Shown: one piece after another, positions 8,834-16,804 of the stretch
Numbering within the stretch: position 1 is the stretch's first letter
How the letters are laid out: each line of letters starts with the position of its first letter
Source of the DNA: Paracoccus liaowanqingii
GTDB lineage: Bacteria; Pseudomonadota; Alphaproteobacteria; Rhodobacterales; Rhodobacteraceae
DNA length: 64,000 bases
Reading direction: 5' to 3'
NCBI RefSeq assembly: GCF_004683865.2
Contig: NZ_CP038439.1
Coordinates: forward strand, 908,501 to 972,500
Notes under the pieces: model-generated
What the model was told of the DNA's origin: nothing
Seen by the model: only the letters and a program-made list of their open reading frames with translations
Databases searched by the model: none
Position numbers and translations under genes: made by a program

Positions 8834-9355
8834 ATGCTTGCCCCTGCACCCCGCGATCCGCGCCCGACCGTCCCGGCAGATGCCGAGGCGCTTCCCGACA
8901 TGACCCGGGCCTATCTGGAATCCCTGCAGCTGCTGGAACGGATGCACCGGCTGATGCTGGATCTGGTCAAGGACGAGTTCGAGCGGCTGCGACACGGCGA
9001 CCTGACCCCGGTGCAGGCGATGATCCTCTACAACATGGGCGAGGCCGAGGTCTCGGCCGGGGAATTGCGCTCGCGCGGCATGTATCAGGGCTCGAATGTC
9101 AGCTACAACCTGAAGAAGCTGGTGGCGATGGGCTATGTCCATCACGAGCGTTGCGACCTGGACCGCCGTTCGGTCAAGGTGCGGCTGACGCCCGAGGGGC
9201 AGGCCATGCGCGAGATGGTCCGCCAGCTGTTCATCCGCCATGCCGAGGGGCTGGCCATGTCCGGCGTGCTGGAGGATCCTCCCCTGCCGCAGGTCAACCT
9301 GCAATGCCGCCGGATCGAGCGGTTCTGGGGCGACCAGATCCGGTACATCTACTGA
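8834..9355 (+). CDS. ldtR: MarR-family regulator, LdtR-like
   Basis: A 173-aa winged-helix regulator. The order TRAYLESLQLLERMHRLMLD, TPVQAMILYNMGEAEVSAGE, then GSNVSYNLKKLVAMGYV with the recognition helix and DRRSVKVRLTPEG for the wing, and the C-terminal RIERFWGDQIRYIY closely match LdtR, the Liberibacter/rhizobial MarR regulator of L,D-transpeptidase and stress genes. The start at 8834 follows an AGGACAGGACGA purine stretch; an alternative ATG at 8900 would still give the full conserved domain. Targets in this organism are not evident. Confidence 0.82.
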   Translation: MLAPAPRDPRPTVPADAEALPDMTRAYLESLQLLERMHRLMLDLVKDEFERLRHGDLTPVQAMILYNMGEAEVSAGELRSRGMYQGSNVSYNLKKLVAMGYVHHERCDLDRRSVKVRLTPEGQAMREMVRQLFIRHAEGLAMSGVLEDPPLPQVNLQCRRIERFWGDQIRYIY

Positions 9356-9376
9356 GGCCCCGTCCGGTGTCCGCAG

Positions 9377-9398
9377 CCGTCGCGGGGGTCCGCGACGG
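9377..9398. terminator. Hairpin between convergent ldtR-like and gloA genes
   Basis: CCGTCGCGG (9377-9385) and CCGCGACGG (9390-9398) form a perfect 9-bp stem with a 4-base loop, between two convergent genes. Only short T stretches follow on either strand, so it is likely a bidirectional terminator. Confidence 0.65.
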
Positions 9399-9409
9399 CC
9401 GCAGCGATC

Positions 9410-9837
9410 TTACCAGTTTCCGGTATTCTCCATGCTGACCCAGGGCTCCTGCGGCTCCAGCGCGTCACCCTCCTGCAGCAGCTCGATCGAGACGTTGTCG
9501 GGGCTGCGCACGAAGGCCATGTGGCCATCGCGGGGGGGCGGTTGATCGTCACACCCGCATCCATCAAGGTCTGGCACATCTCGTAGATGTTGCCGACGCG
9601 GTAGGCCAGATGGCCGAAATGGCGGCTGTCCGAGGGCAGGCCCTCGTCGCCGTCCCAGTTGTGGGTCAATTCGACCGGGCATTCCGGCTGGCCCGGAGGC
9701 GCCATGAAGACCAGGCTGAAGCGGCCCTTGTCATTGTCGATCCGGCGCGTTTCCTCCAGCCCCAGCAGGCGGAAGAAGTCCATCGTCTTGTCGAGGTCCT
9801 GCACGCGGACCATGGTATGCAGATAGCGGATGTTCAT
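9410..9837 (-). pseudogene. gloA: Lactoylglutathione lyase (glyoxalase I), apparent -1 frameshift
   Basis: Glyoxalase I converts the methylglyoxal-glutathione hemithioacetal to lactoylglutathione. The first frame reads MNIRYLHTMVRVQDLDKTMD through [10 protein letters not shown] and [11 protein letters not shown] (metal His/Glu positions) to GVTINRPP. The family then continues in the next frame with [19 protein letters not shown] and ends ENTGNW. The break falls in a run of seven G on the plus strand (9532-9538); eight would restore a 142-aa enzyme of normal length. The start at 9837 has an AAAGGAGAC ribosome site. A homopolymer sequencing error is more likely than a genuine pseudogene, since both halves are well conserved. 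Confidence 0.85.
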
Positions 9838-10015
9838 GGAAGTCTCCTTTGACGTCTCGCCGGGGACGGTGCCACGGCGGTGCAGCCCCTGCAACAAATT
9901 GCCGGTCGCTCGGTTCCTCACCCCGATGCCGCAGCAGGGGGCGTGCCTGCGTGGTTGAACCTGTCGGCGCATTCATGGCAAGGGAAGCCAGACATTCGCC
10001 CATGAGGACTCCGCC

Positions 10016-10921
10016 ATGCCCCTGACCGCCGAACAGCAGGCCGAGATCGACCAGCAGCGCGCGACCCCGCGCCAGACCCTGCGCGCGGTCTCCGAGGGGA
10101 TGGAGGCGCATCTCTATGTCCCCCATCCGGTGCTGGATCACGGCCTGGTCCGGGTCGTCGACTACATGGGCGACGATGCGGCGATCTGCCAGGCGGCGCG
10201 GGTCAGCTATGGCACCGGCACCAAGTCGGTGCAGAACGACGAGGGGCTGATCCGCTATCTGATGCGGCACTGGCACTCGACGCCCTTCGAGATGTGCGAG
10301 GTCAAGTTCCACGTCAAGCTGCCGGTCTTCGTGGCCCGCCAGTGGATCCGCCACCGCACCGCCAACGTGAACGAATATTCCGCGCGCTACTCGATCCTCG
10401 ACCGCGAGTTCTACATTCCCGCCCCCGAGCAGCTGGCCGCGCAATCGGCGCAGAACAATCAGGGCCGGGGCGAAGTGCTGGCAGGCGACGAGGCGCAGCG
10501 CGTGCTGGACCTGCTGCGCGAGGATGCGATGCGCAGCTATGATCATTACGAGGCGATGCTGAGCCAGGACGGCCAGCAAGGCCTGGCGCGGGAACTGGCG
10601 CGGATGAACCTGCCCGCCAATATCTATACCCAGTGGTACTGGAAGGTGGACCTGCACAACCTGCTGCATTTCCTGCGCCTGCGCGCCGACGCCCATGCGC
10701 AATACGAGATCCGGGCCTATGCCGACCTGATGTGCGACATCACCCGTGATTGGGTGCCCGCCGCCTTCAACGCCTTCCGCGACTACCGGATGGATGCGGT
10801 CAGCCTGTCGGCGCAGGGCGCCGCGGCCCTGAAACGCCGCCTGGCGGGCGAGGCGATCACGCAGGAGACCTCGGGCATGGGCGCGCGCGAATGGCGCGAG
10901 TTCCAGGCCGTCTGGGGCTGA
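10016..10921 (+). CDS. thyX: Flavin-dependent thymidylate synthase
   Basis: A 301-aa ThyX that makes dTMP from dUMP using methylene-tetrahydrofolate, NADPH and FAD. The family signature is complete: RHRTANVNEYSARYSI (RHR-x7-S-type motif), preceded by MRHWHSTPFEMCEVKFHVKLP and followed by LARMNLPANIYTQWYWKVDL with the C-terminal active-site region. The Asn-Leu-Leu-His-Phe block (HNLLHFLRLRAD) is also typical. Monocistronic on the plus strand; its presence implies a ThyX-type rather than ThyA-type route, supported by a tmk and tdk elsewhere in the window. Confidence 0.95.
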   Translation: MPLTAEQQAEIDQQRATPRQTLRAVSEGMEAHLYVPHPVLDHGLVRVVDYMGDDAAICQAARVSYGTGTKSVQNDEGLIRYLMRHWHSTPFEMCEVKFHVKLPVFVARQWIRHRTANVNEYSARYSILDREFYIPAPEQLAAQSAQNNQGRGEVLAGDEAQRVLDLLREDAMRSYDHYEAMLSQDGQQGLARELARMNLPANIYTQWYWKVDLHNLLHFLRLRADAHAQYEIRAYADLMCDITRDWVPAAFNAFRDYRMDAVSLSAQGAAALKRRLAGEAITQETSGMGAREWREFQAVWG

Positions 10922-10925
10922 ATTC

Positions 10926-11606
10926 TCAGACCAGCCGGGTGCGGACGGGGGCCAGCCCCTCGATCCGCACCACGACCTCGTCGCCGGGCTGCAGGGCGCC
11001 CACGCCCGCGGGCGTGCCGGTGAAGATCAGATCGCCCGGCTCCAGCCGCACCAGCCGCGACAGATGCGCGATGATCTCGGTGACAGACCAGATCATCTGC
11101 GACAGCCGCCCGTCCTGGCGGACCTGGCCGTTCACCTCGACCACCAGCCGCGCCTCCTCAGCGGGCGCGTCGGGCTGCAGCGGCCCGCAGACCGCCGAGC
11201 CGTCGAAGCCCTTGGCCATGTCCCAGGGGCGGCCCATGCGCTTGGCCTCGGCCTGCAGGTCGCGGCGGGTCAGGTCGTTGCCCGCGCCATAGCCCCAGAT
11301 CAGCCCGCCTGCCTCGCCGGCCGGGATGTCGGCCCCGCCCGCGCCCAACGCCACGACCAGTTCGCCCTCGAAATGCAGGTCCCGCGTCGCCGGGGGCCAC
11401 CGCAGGTCGGCATCCCCGGTCAGCAGCGCATCGGCGGGCTTGGTGAAGAAGAAGGGCGGCTCGCGGTCGGGATCATGGCCCATCTCGCGCGCATGGTCGG
11501 CATAGTTGCGCCCCACGCAGAAGATGCGCCGGACGGCGAAGCGGTCGGTGGTGCCATGGACGGGGACCGAGGGCAGCGGGGCGGGGGGCAGCACGAACCC
11601 GGTCAT
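10926..11606 (-). CDS. Fumarylacetoacetate hydrolase (FAH) family protein
   Basis: A 226-aa metal-dependent hydrolase/decarboxylase of the FAH superfamily. It has the sequence IFCVGRNYADHAREMG, FFFTKPADAL, the metal-binding HFEGELVVALG (Glu-x-Glu-type site), GYGAGNDLTRRDLQ, DGSAVCGPL and the C-terminal GDLIFTGTPAGVG. Members include fumarylpyruvate hydrolase and acylpyruvases/oxaloacetate decarboxylases; the substrate cannot be told. Its start overlaps the stop of the upstream VOC-family gene by 4 bases, so both are one transcript and may act in a common aromatic or keto-acid degradation step. Confidence 0.85.
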   Translation of the reverse strand: MTGFVLPPAPLPSVPVHGTTDRFAVRRIFCVGRNYADHAREMGHDPDREPPFFFTKPADALLTGDADLRWPPATRDLHFEGELVVALGAGGADIPAGEAGGLIWGYGAGNDLTRRDLQAEAKRMGRPWDMAKGFDGSAVCGPLQPDAPAEEARLVVEVNGQVRQDGRLSQMIWSVTEIIAHLSRLVRLEPGDLIFTGTPAGVGALQPGDEVVVRIEGLAPVRTRLV

Positions 11607-12016
11607 GCCGCGAAGAGCCCGTCGAAATCCGCAAAACCCTTGACCTCGATCGGGTTTCCCGAGGGGTCGAAGAAGAACATCGTCCGCTGCTCGCCGGGCT
11701 CGCCCTGAAACCGGATCTGCGGGGGGATGTCGAAGCTTACGCCCTGCGTCTCCAGCCGGTCGGCCAGCGCCAACCAGTCGGGCAGCGGCAGCACCACGCC
11801 CAGATGCGGCATCATCACCATGTGATCGCCGACCCGGCCCGTGCGCGTGACGGGGAACGGCGTGCCCAGATGCAGCGACAGCTGATGGCCGAAGAAGTCG
11901 AAATCGACCCAGCTCTCGGTCGACCGCCCTTCGGCGCAGCCCAGCACGTCGCCATAGAAGCGACGGGCCGCGTCCAGGTCGGTGACGTGGATGGCAAGGT
12001 GGAACAGGGATCTCAT
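11603..12016 (-). CDS. VOC-family (glyoxalase/dioxygenase superfamily) protein
   Basis: A 137-aa protein with two beta-alpha-beta-beta-beta VOC modules. Metal-ligand positions are FHLAIHVTDLDAARRFYGDV, QLSLHLGTPF, MMPHLGVVL and the C-terminal FFFDPSGNPIEVKGF (Glu). It could be a dioxygenase-like or a non-catalytic binding protein; no specific reaction is implied. I used the ATG at 12016 because GGAGG precedes it and the conserved domain begins at once. It is translationally coupled to the FAH-family gene. Confidence 0.82.
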   Translation of the reverse strand: MRSLFHLAIHVTDLDAARRFYGDVLGCAEGRSTESWVDFDFFGHQLSLHLGTPFPVTRTGRVGDHMVMMPHLGVVLPLPDWLALADRLETQGVSFDIPPQIRFQGEPGEQRTMFFFDPSGNPIEVKGFADFDGLFAA

Positions 12017-12098
12017 GGCGGCCTCCGCAGGGTTGCAGGCGCAGTCATGCACATCGCGCAAAGCGCCCGCAAGGCGGTTGCGGTCCGGGATGAGTAAT

Positions 12099-12111
12099 GT
12101 AATATTATCAC
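12099..12111. promoter_or_regulatory. Zur-like operator candidate
   Basis: GTAATATTATCAC matches the alphaproteobacterial Zur pattern GTTATAnTATAAC, as I recall it, at 10 of 12 defined positions. It is nearly palindromic about its central T (GTAATA against GTGATA). It lies 23 bp before the start of the ABC-importer operon at 12134, a usual position for zinc repression. An AT-rich island in otherwise GC-rich sequence makes chance less likely, but this is a match by eye. Confidence 0.5.
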
Positions 12112-12133
12112 GTAAATTGACAGGAGACCCCCC

Positions 12134-13633
12134 ATGCGCCTGATCCTGCCCTTGGCCCTCGCCGCCCTGACCGCCGCCCCGGCCCTTGCGACCGAGGGGG
12201 TGCTGGACGTGGTCGCCCCCTTCGAGATCAAGGGCGCCGACCCTTCCACCTCGGGCAACGTCTTCATCAAGATGGAGCTGGCCGAGACGCTGGTGAATGC
12301 CGATGCCGACGGGCGGCTTGTGCCGGGGCTGGCCACGGACTGGCAGGTCTCAAGGGACGGACTGTCCTGGCTGTTCCGCCTGCGCCAAGGGGTCCTCTTT
12401 CACGACGGCACGCCCCTGACGGCCGAGGCGGTGGCCGGGGCCTTGACCCATGCCCGCGCCAAGCCCGGGCTGCTGGACACCGCCCCCATCACGGCGATCG
12501 CGGCTGAGGGTGCCGATCTGCGCATCACCCTGTCCGAACCCTTCGCGCCGCTGCCGGCCTTCCTGTCGGAATATCGCGCGCTGATCTATGCGCCCGCCGC
12601 CTATGACGCGGCCGGCACCGCCACGCAGGTGATCGGCACCGGCCCCTATCGCCTGACCGCCCTGCAGGAACCCCTGCGGCTGGAGGCGGCGCGATTCGAC
12701 GATTACTGGGGGGAGGCGGCCCGGATCGACCGCGTCACCTACCAGGCCGTGGGCCGGGCCGAGACGCGGGCGCTTCTGGCTGAAAGCGGCGATGCCGATT
12801 ACGTCTTCAACCTGGACCCGGCCTCGGTCCGGCGCCTGTCGGATGGGAAGGCGGTCGAGGTCCTGTCGGTTCCCGTGCCCCGGTCCCTGCTGATCAAGGT
12901 GAATGCCGGGCATCCGGCGCTGTCGGACCCCCGCGCGCGGCGGGCCCTGTCGCTGGCCATCGACCGGCAGGGGCTGGCGCAGGCGATCCTGCGCTATCCC
13001 TCGGGCGCGGACCAGCTGTTCCCGCCCTCGGTCCCGGACTGGCATGTGGCGGGGCTGGAGCCTCTGGCCCACGACCCCCAGGCCGCCCGCGCCATCCTGG
13101 CCGATCTGGGCTGGACCCCCGGTCCCGACGGCATCCTGACGCGCGACGGCGAGAGGTTCAGCCTGGTCCTGACCACCTATCCCGACCGCCCCGAACTGCC
13201 GCTGTCGGCGGCGGTCATCCAGCAGATGATGGCCGGGATCGGGGTCGAGGTGGCCATCAACTCCACCAATTCCAGCGAGATCCCGGCGGGCCACATGGAC
13301 GGCTCGCTGGATCTGGCGCTGCTGGCGCGCAACTTCGCGCTGGTGCCCGATCCGATCGGCACGATCCTGACCGACTATGCGCAGGACGGCGATTGGGGCG
13401 CGATGGGCTGGGGCAACGACGCCTTCGCCGCGCTGATCCGCGATCTGGCGGCGGGCCAGGGCGGCCAGCCGCAGCGCGACGCGGCGATGGCCATCCTGCA
13501 GGCCGAGCTGCCGGTGATTCCCGTGGCCTGGTACCAGCAGACCGCCGCCGTCAGCCAAGGCGTGACCGGCGCGGTGATCGACCCGTTCGAGCGGACGATC
13601 GGGCTGTCGCGGATGGAATGGGCGGGCCAATGA
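12134..13633 (+). CDS. ABC transporter substrate-binding protein, family 5 (nickel/peptide/opine-type)
   Basis: A 499-aa periplasmic binding protein with a clear signal peptide (LILPLALAALTAAPALA) and SBP_bac_5 features: VAPFEIKGADPST, WLFRLRQGVLFHDGTPLTAEAV, the GTGPYRL motif and FDDYWGEAARIDRVTYQ. First of four overlapping genes (4-bp overlaps) that encode a complete importer. Such systems carry di- and oligopeptides, nickel, or metal-opine complexes. The Zur-like box just upstream suggests zinc or a zinc-metallophore, by inference only. Start chosen by CAGGAGA upstream. Confidence 0.85.
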   Translation: MRLILPLALAALTAAPALATEGVLDVVAPFEIKGADPSTSGNVFIKMELAETLVNADADGRLVPGLATDWQVSRDGLSWLFRLRQGVLFHDGTPLTAEAVAGALTHARAKPGLLDTAPITAIAAEGADLRITLSEPFAPLPAFLSEYRALIYAPAAYDAAGTATQVIGTGPYRLTALQEPLRLEAARFDDYWGEAARIDRVTYQAVGRAETRALLAESGDADYVFNLDPASVRRLSDGKAVEVLSVPVPRSLLIKVNAGHPALSDPRARRALSLAIDRQGLAQAILRYPSGADQLFPPSVPDWHVAGLEPLAHDPQAARAILADLGWTPGPDGILTRDGERFSLVLTTYPDRPELPLSAAVIQQMMAGIGVEVAINSTNSSEIPAGHMDGSLDLALLARNFALVPDPIGTILTDYAQDGDWGAMGWGNDAFAALIRDLAAGQGGQPQRDAAMAILQAELPVIPVAWYQQTAAVSQGVTGAVIDPFERTIGLSRMEWAGQ

Positions 13634-14568
13634 TCTGGCGGGCTTTGGGATACCGGCTGGCGCAGGCGCTGGTCGTGGCGCTGCTGGTCGGCGTGCTGTC
13701 CTTTCTGATGATGCAGGCGCTGCCGGGCGACATGGCCTTCCGCATCGCGGCGGGACGCTATGGCTATGACATGGTCGACGCGGCGGCGGCCGCGGCGGTG
13801 CGCGCCGAGCTGGGCCTGGACCGGCCCGCCTGGCAGGGCTTCCTGATCTGGCTGGGCGATCTGGCGCGGCTGGACCTGGGCGTCTCGGTCATCTCGGGCC
13901 GCCCGGTCTGGGCCGAGATCCGCCACCAGCTGGGCGCCAGCCTGCATCTGGCGGGCGTGGCGGTGATCCTGTCGGCGCTGATCGGCCCGCCGCTCGGCAT
14001 CTGGGCCGGGCTGCGCGCCGGGGGCTGGCTGGACCGGGGGCTGCTGGTCGTGTCCGCGGCGCTGCGGGCGGTGCCGCAGTTCCTGATGGGGCTGATCCTG
14101 ATCGTGCTGGTCTCGATCCAGCTGGGCTGGCTGCCGGCGGCGGGGCACGGGCAGGCCCGGCACGTCGCGCTGCCCGCGCTGACGCTGGCGCTGGGCATGG
14201 CGGCGGTCTCGGCCCGGGTGGCGCGGGACGCGATGGCCGAGGTGGCGGCGCGGCCCTTCTACGCCTTCGGGCGCTGGAAGGGCCTGACCGAGGGCCAGAT
14301 GCTGCGCCGCCACGGGCTGCGCAATATCGGCGTGGCGATGGTCACCTTCCTCTCGCTGCAATTCGTGATGCTGGTGGAGGGGGTCGTCGTTGTCGAATCG
14401 ATCTTCGGCTGGCCCGGGATCGGCCATGCGCTGGTCCATGCGATCTTCGGGCGCGACGTGCCGATGGTGCAGGGCACCGCCCTGCTGCTGGGCTTGGGCT
14501 TCGTGGTGCTGAACGCGCTGACCGACCTTCTGGCCCGCCTGATCGACCCGAGGGGGATTTCTGCATGA
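13630..14568 (+). CDS. ABC transporter permease (DppB/NikB-type)
   Basis: A 312-aa inner-membrane permease with about six helices. The N-terminal pattern LVGVLSFLMMQALPGDMAF is typical of DppB/NikB permeases, and the ATPase-coupling EAA loop reads ASARV-type AVSARVARDAMAEV ... RHGLRNIG. The loop EGVVVVESIFGWPGIGHAL is a further hallmark. Its ATG overlaps the preceding stop by 4 bases (ATGA), so expression is coupled to the binding protein. Confidence 0.88.
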   Translation: MIWRALGYRLAQALVVALLVGVLSFLMMQALPGDMAFRIAAGRYGYDMVDAAAAAAVRAELGLDRPAWQGFLIWLGDLARLDLGVSVISGRPVWAEIRHQLGASLHLAGVAVILSALIGPPLGIWAGLRAGGWLDRGLLVVSAALRAVPQFLMGLILIVLVSIQLGWLPAAGHGQARHVALPALTLALGMAAVSARVARDAMAEVAARPFYAFGRWKGLTEGQMLRRHGLRNIGVAMVTFLSLQFVMLVEGVVVVESIFGWPGIGHALVHAIFGRDVPMVQGTALLLGLGFVVLNALTDLLARLIDPRGISA

Positions 14569-15389
14569 GCCTGTCCGACGCCACCCTGGCCCCCGCCGCC
14601 GCCCGGGGCCCGACCCGCGCCCAAGGGGCCGGGGCCGCGATCCTGCTGGCCGTGGCGGCCTTTGCCTGGGGCACGCCCCTGCTGGTGCCCACCGATCCCC
14701 TGGACCAGAGCCTTCTGGACGGGCTGGCCGGTCCCGATGCGGCGGCGCCCTTCGGCTATGACCATCTGGGGCGGTCGCTGATGGCGCGGCTGGCGGCGGC
14801 GCTGCGGCTGTCGCTGGTGATCGCGGCGGCCGCCGTGATCTCGGCCGGGCTGCTGGGCGTGGCCTTGGGCGTGTTGGCCGCCTGGCGCGGCGGCTGGACC
14901 GACCGGGTGCTGGCCCTGCTGTCGGACAGCGTGCTGGCGCTGCCGGGGCTGCTGATGGTGCTGATCGTCAGCGCGATCATCCCCGACACCGCACTGGCCT
15001 TCTGGGTCGGCCTGACGCTGGTCCTGTGGATCGAGTATTTCCGCCTGACCCGCGCCGCGACCGCGCGCCTGCTGGCGGCCCCCGGCGTGCAGGCCAGCCG
15101 CCTGCTGGGCTTTGGCGCGCTCTACGTGTTCCGCCGCCATCTGTGGCCCGAGCTGGCGCCGATGCTGCTGACCGTCGCGGCCTTCGGGGCGGCGACGGCG
15201 ATCATGCTGATCGCGGCCCTGGGCTTCGTCAGCGTGGGCATCCGCCCGCCGCGCCCCGAGCTGGGCCAGATGATGGTCGAGCTGCTGCCCTATTACCGCG
15301 AGGCGCCGCTGGCGCTGGTCCAGCCCGTGATCGCGATCTTCCTGACCATCCTGGCCCTGAACCTGCTTGCCCAAGGACGCCGCGCATGA
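14565..15389 (+). CDS. ABC transporter permease (DppC/NikC-type)
   Basis: A 274-aa second permease of the importer with five to six helices. Motifs include the early DHLGRSLMARL, which is standard for DppC/NikC proteins, the EAA loop RLTRAATARLLAAPGVQASR, and AALGFVSVGIRPPRPELGQM near the end. It overlaps both neighbours by 4 bases and forms the heterodimeric channel with the previous gene product. Confidence 0.88.
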   Translation: MSLSDATLAPAAARGPTRAQGAGAAILLAVAAFAWGTPLLVPTDPLDQSLLDGLAGPDAAAPFGYDHLGRSLMARLAAALRLSLVIAAAAVISAGLLGVALGVLAAWRGGWTDRVLALLSDSVLALPGLLMVLIVSAIIPDTALAFWVGLTLVLWIEYFRLTRAATARLLAAPGVQASRLLGFGALYVFRRHLWPELAPMLLTVAAFGAATAIMLIAALGFVSVGIRPPRPELGQMMVELLPYYREAPLALVQPVIAIFLTILALNLLAQGRRA

Positions 15390-16804
15390 CCCTGCTGCTG
15401 AGTGCCACCGACATCTCGGTCCATGCCGGGGACACGCTGCTGGTCCACCCGGCCGCGCTGTCCCTGCGGGCGGGCCGCCCGCTGACCATCCTGGGCGAGA
15501 CCGGATCGGGAAAGAGCCTGCTGGCGCAGGCGCTGATCGGCACGCTGCCGGACGGGCTGACGGCGCGCGGCCGGGTCGCTTTGGGCGGGCAGGTGCTGGA
15601 TGCGGCGCGGCCCGCGGGGTTCCGCCCGCTCTGGGGGCGCCTGCTGGGCGTGCTGCCGCAGGAACCCTGGCTGTCGCTGGACCCCCTGATGCCCGCGGCG
15701 GCGCAGGTGGCCGAGGGGCATGCCTTCCTGCGCGGCCTGTCCTGGGCCCGGGCCCGCCGGGCGGCCGCCGCCGACCTGGACGAGCTGGGCCTGACCGGGG
15801 CGGGCGGGCAGCGTCCCGACCAGCTGTCGGGCGGCATGGCGCAGCGCGCGGCCTTCGCCGCCGCCCGCGCGGGCGGGGCGCGCATCATCATCGCCGACGA
15901 GCCGACCAAGGGCCTGGACGCCGACCGCCGCGACGAGATCTGCGCCCTGCTGCTGGCGGGCGTGGCGCAGGGCGGCGGGCTGCTGACCATCACCCATGAC
16001 CTGGCGCTGGCCCGCCAGCTGGGCGGCGATCTGATGGTCGTCCTGAAGGGCCGGGTGATCGAGCAGGGCCCGGCGGCGCGGATCCTCGCGGCGCCCGCCC
16101 ACGCCTATACCCGCGCGCTGATCGCCGCCGACCCGGCCGGCTGGCCGCAGGGCGCGACCCGCGCGGCAGAGGGCGCCCCCGTCCTGCGGGCCGAGGGACT
16201 GGCGGTCAGCCGGGATGGGCGGATGCTGGTCCAAGGTCTGGACCTGGCGGTCCATCCGGGCCAGATCCTGGGCGTCACCGGGCCGAGCGGCTGCGGCAAG
16301 TCGACCTTGGGCGACACGCTGCTGGGACTGGCGCCCGCCGATGCGGGCCGTGTCGCCAAGGCCCCGGGCATCGCGGCCGTGCGCTATCAGAAGCTGTACC
16401 AGGACCCGCCAAGCGCCTTCCCCCGCGCGGTCACCCTGGGCCGGGCGCTGGCCGATCTGGTGGGCCTGCACCGGCTGGACGGCGCCCGCATCGCGCCGCT
16501 GCTGGACCGGCTGCGCCTGTCGCCCGCCCTGCTGGCCCGCCGACCCACCGAGGTCTCGGGCGGCGAGCTGCAGCGGCTGGCACTGCTGCGGGTGCTGCTG
16601 CTGGACCCGGTCTTCCTGTTCGCCGACGAGCCGACCTCGCGCCTCGATCTGATCACGCAGGCCGAGGTGACGGCCCTGATGGTCGAGGTCGCGCGCGAGA
16701 CGGGGATGGGGCTGATGATCGTCAGCCATGACGTGCAGCTGGTCGCGCGGACCTGCGACCGGGTGGTGGCGCTGGCGGGCGCGGACCGGGCCCGCGCGGC
16801 CTAG
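15386..16804 (+). CDS. ABC transporter ATP-binding protein, two fused ATPase domains (DppD-DppF type)
   Basis: A 472-aa protein with two nucleotide-binding domains in one chain. The first (residues ~1-235) has Walker A GETGSGKS, signature LSGGMAQR and Walker B IIIADEPTKG. The second (~265-470) has Walker A GPSGCGKS, signature VSGGELQR and Walker B FLFADEPTSR. It drives the importer formed by the two preceding permeases. In most peptide systems these are separate DppD and DppF proteins, so the fusion is typical of compact nickel/opine-type operons. Its stop overlaps the stop of the convergent glycosyltransferase gene. Confidence 0.9.
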   Translation: MTLLLSATDISVHAGDTLLVHPAALSLRAGRPLTILGETGSGKSLLAQALIGTLPDGLTARGRVALGGQVLDAARPAGFRPLWGRLLGVLPQEPWLSLDPLMPAAAQVAEGHAFLRGLSWARARRAAAADLDELGLTGAGGQRPDQLSGGMAQRAAFAAARAGGARIIIADEPTKGLDADRRDEICALLLAGVAQGGGLLTITHDLALARQLGGDLMVVLKGRVIEQGPAARILAAPAHAYTRALIAADPAGWPQGATRAAEGAPVLRAEGLAVSRDGRMLVQGLDLAVHPGQILGVTGPSGCGKSTLGDTLLGLAPADAGRVAKAPGIAAVRYQKLYQDPPSAFPRAVTLGRALADLVGLHRLDGARIAPLLDRLRLSPALLARRPTEVSGGELQRLALLRVLLLDPVFLFADEPTSRLDLITQAEVTALMVEVARETGMGLMIVSHDVQLVARTCDRVVALAGADRARAA

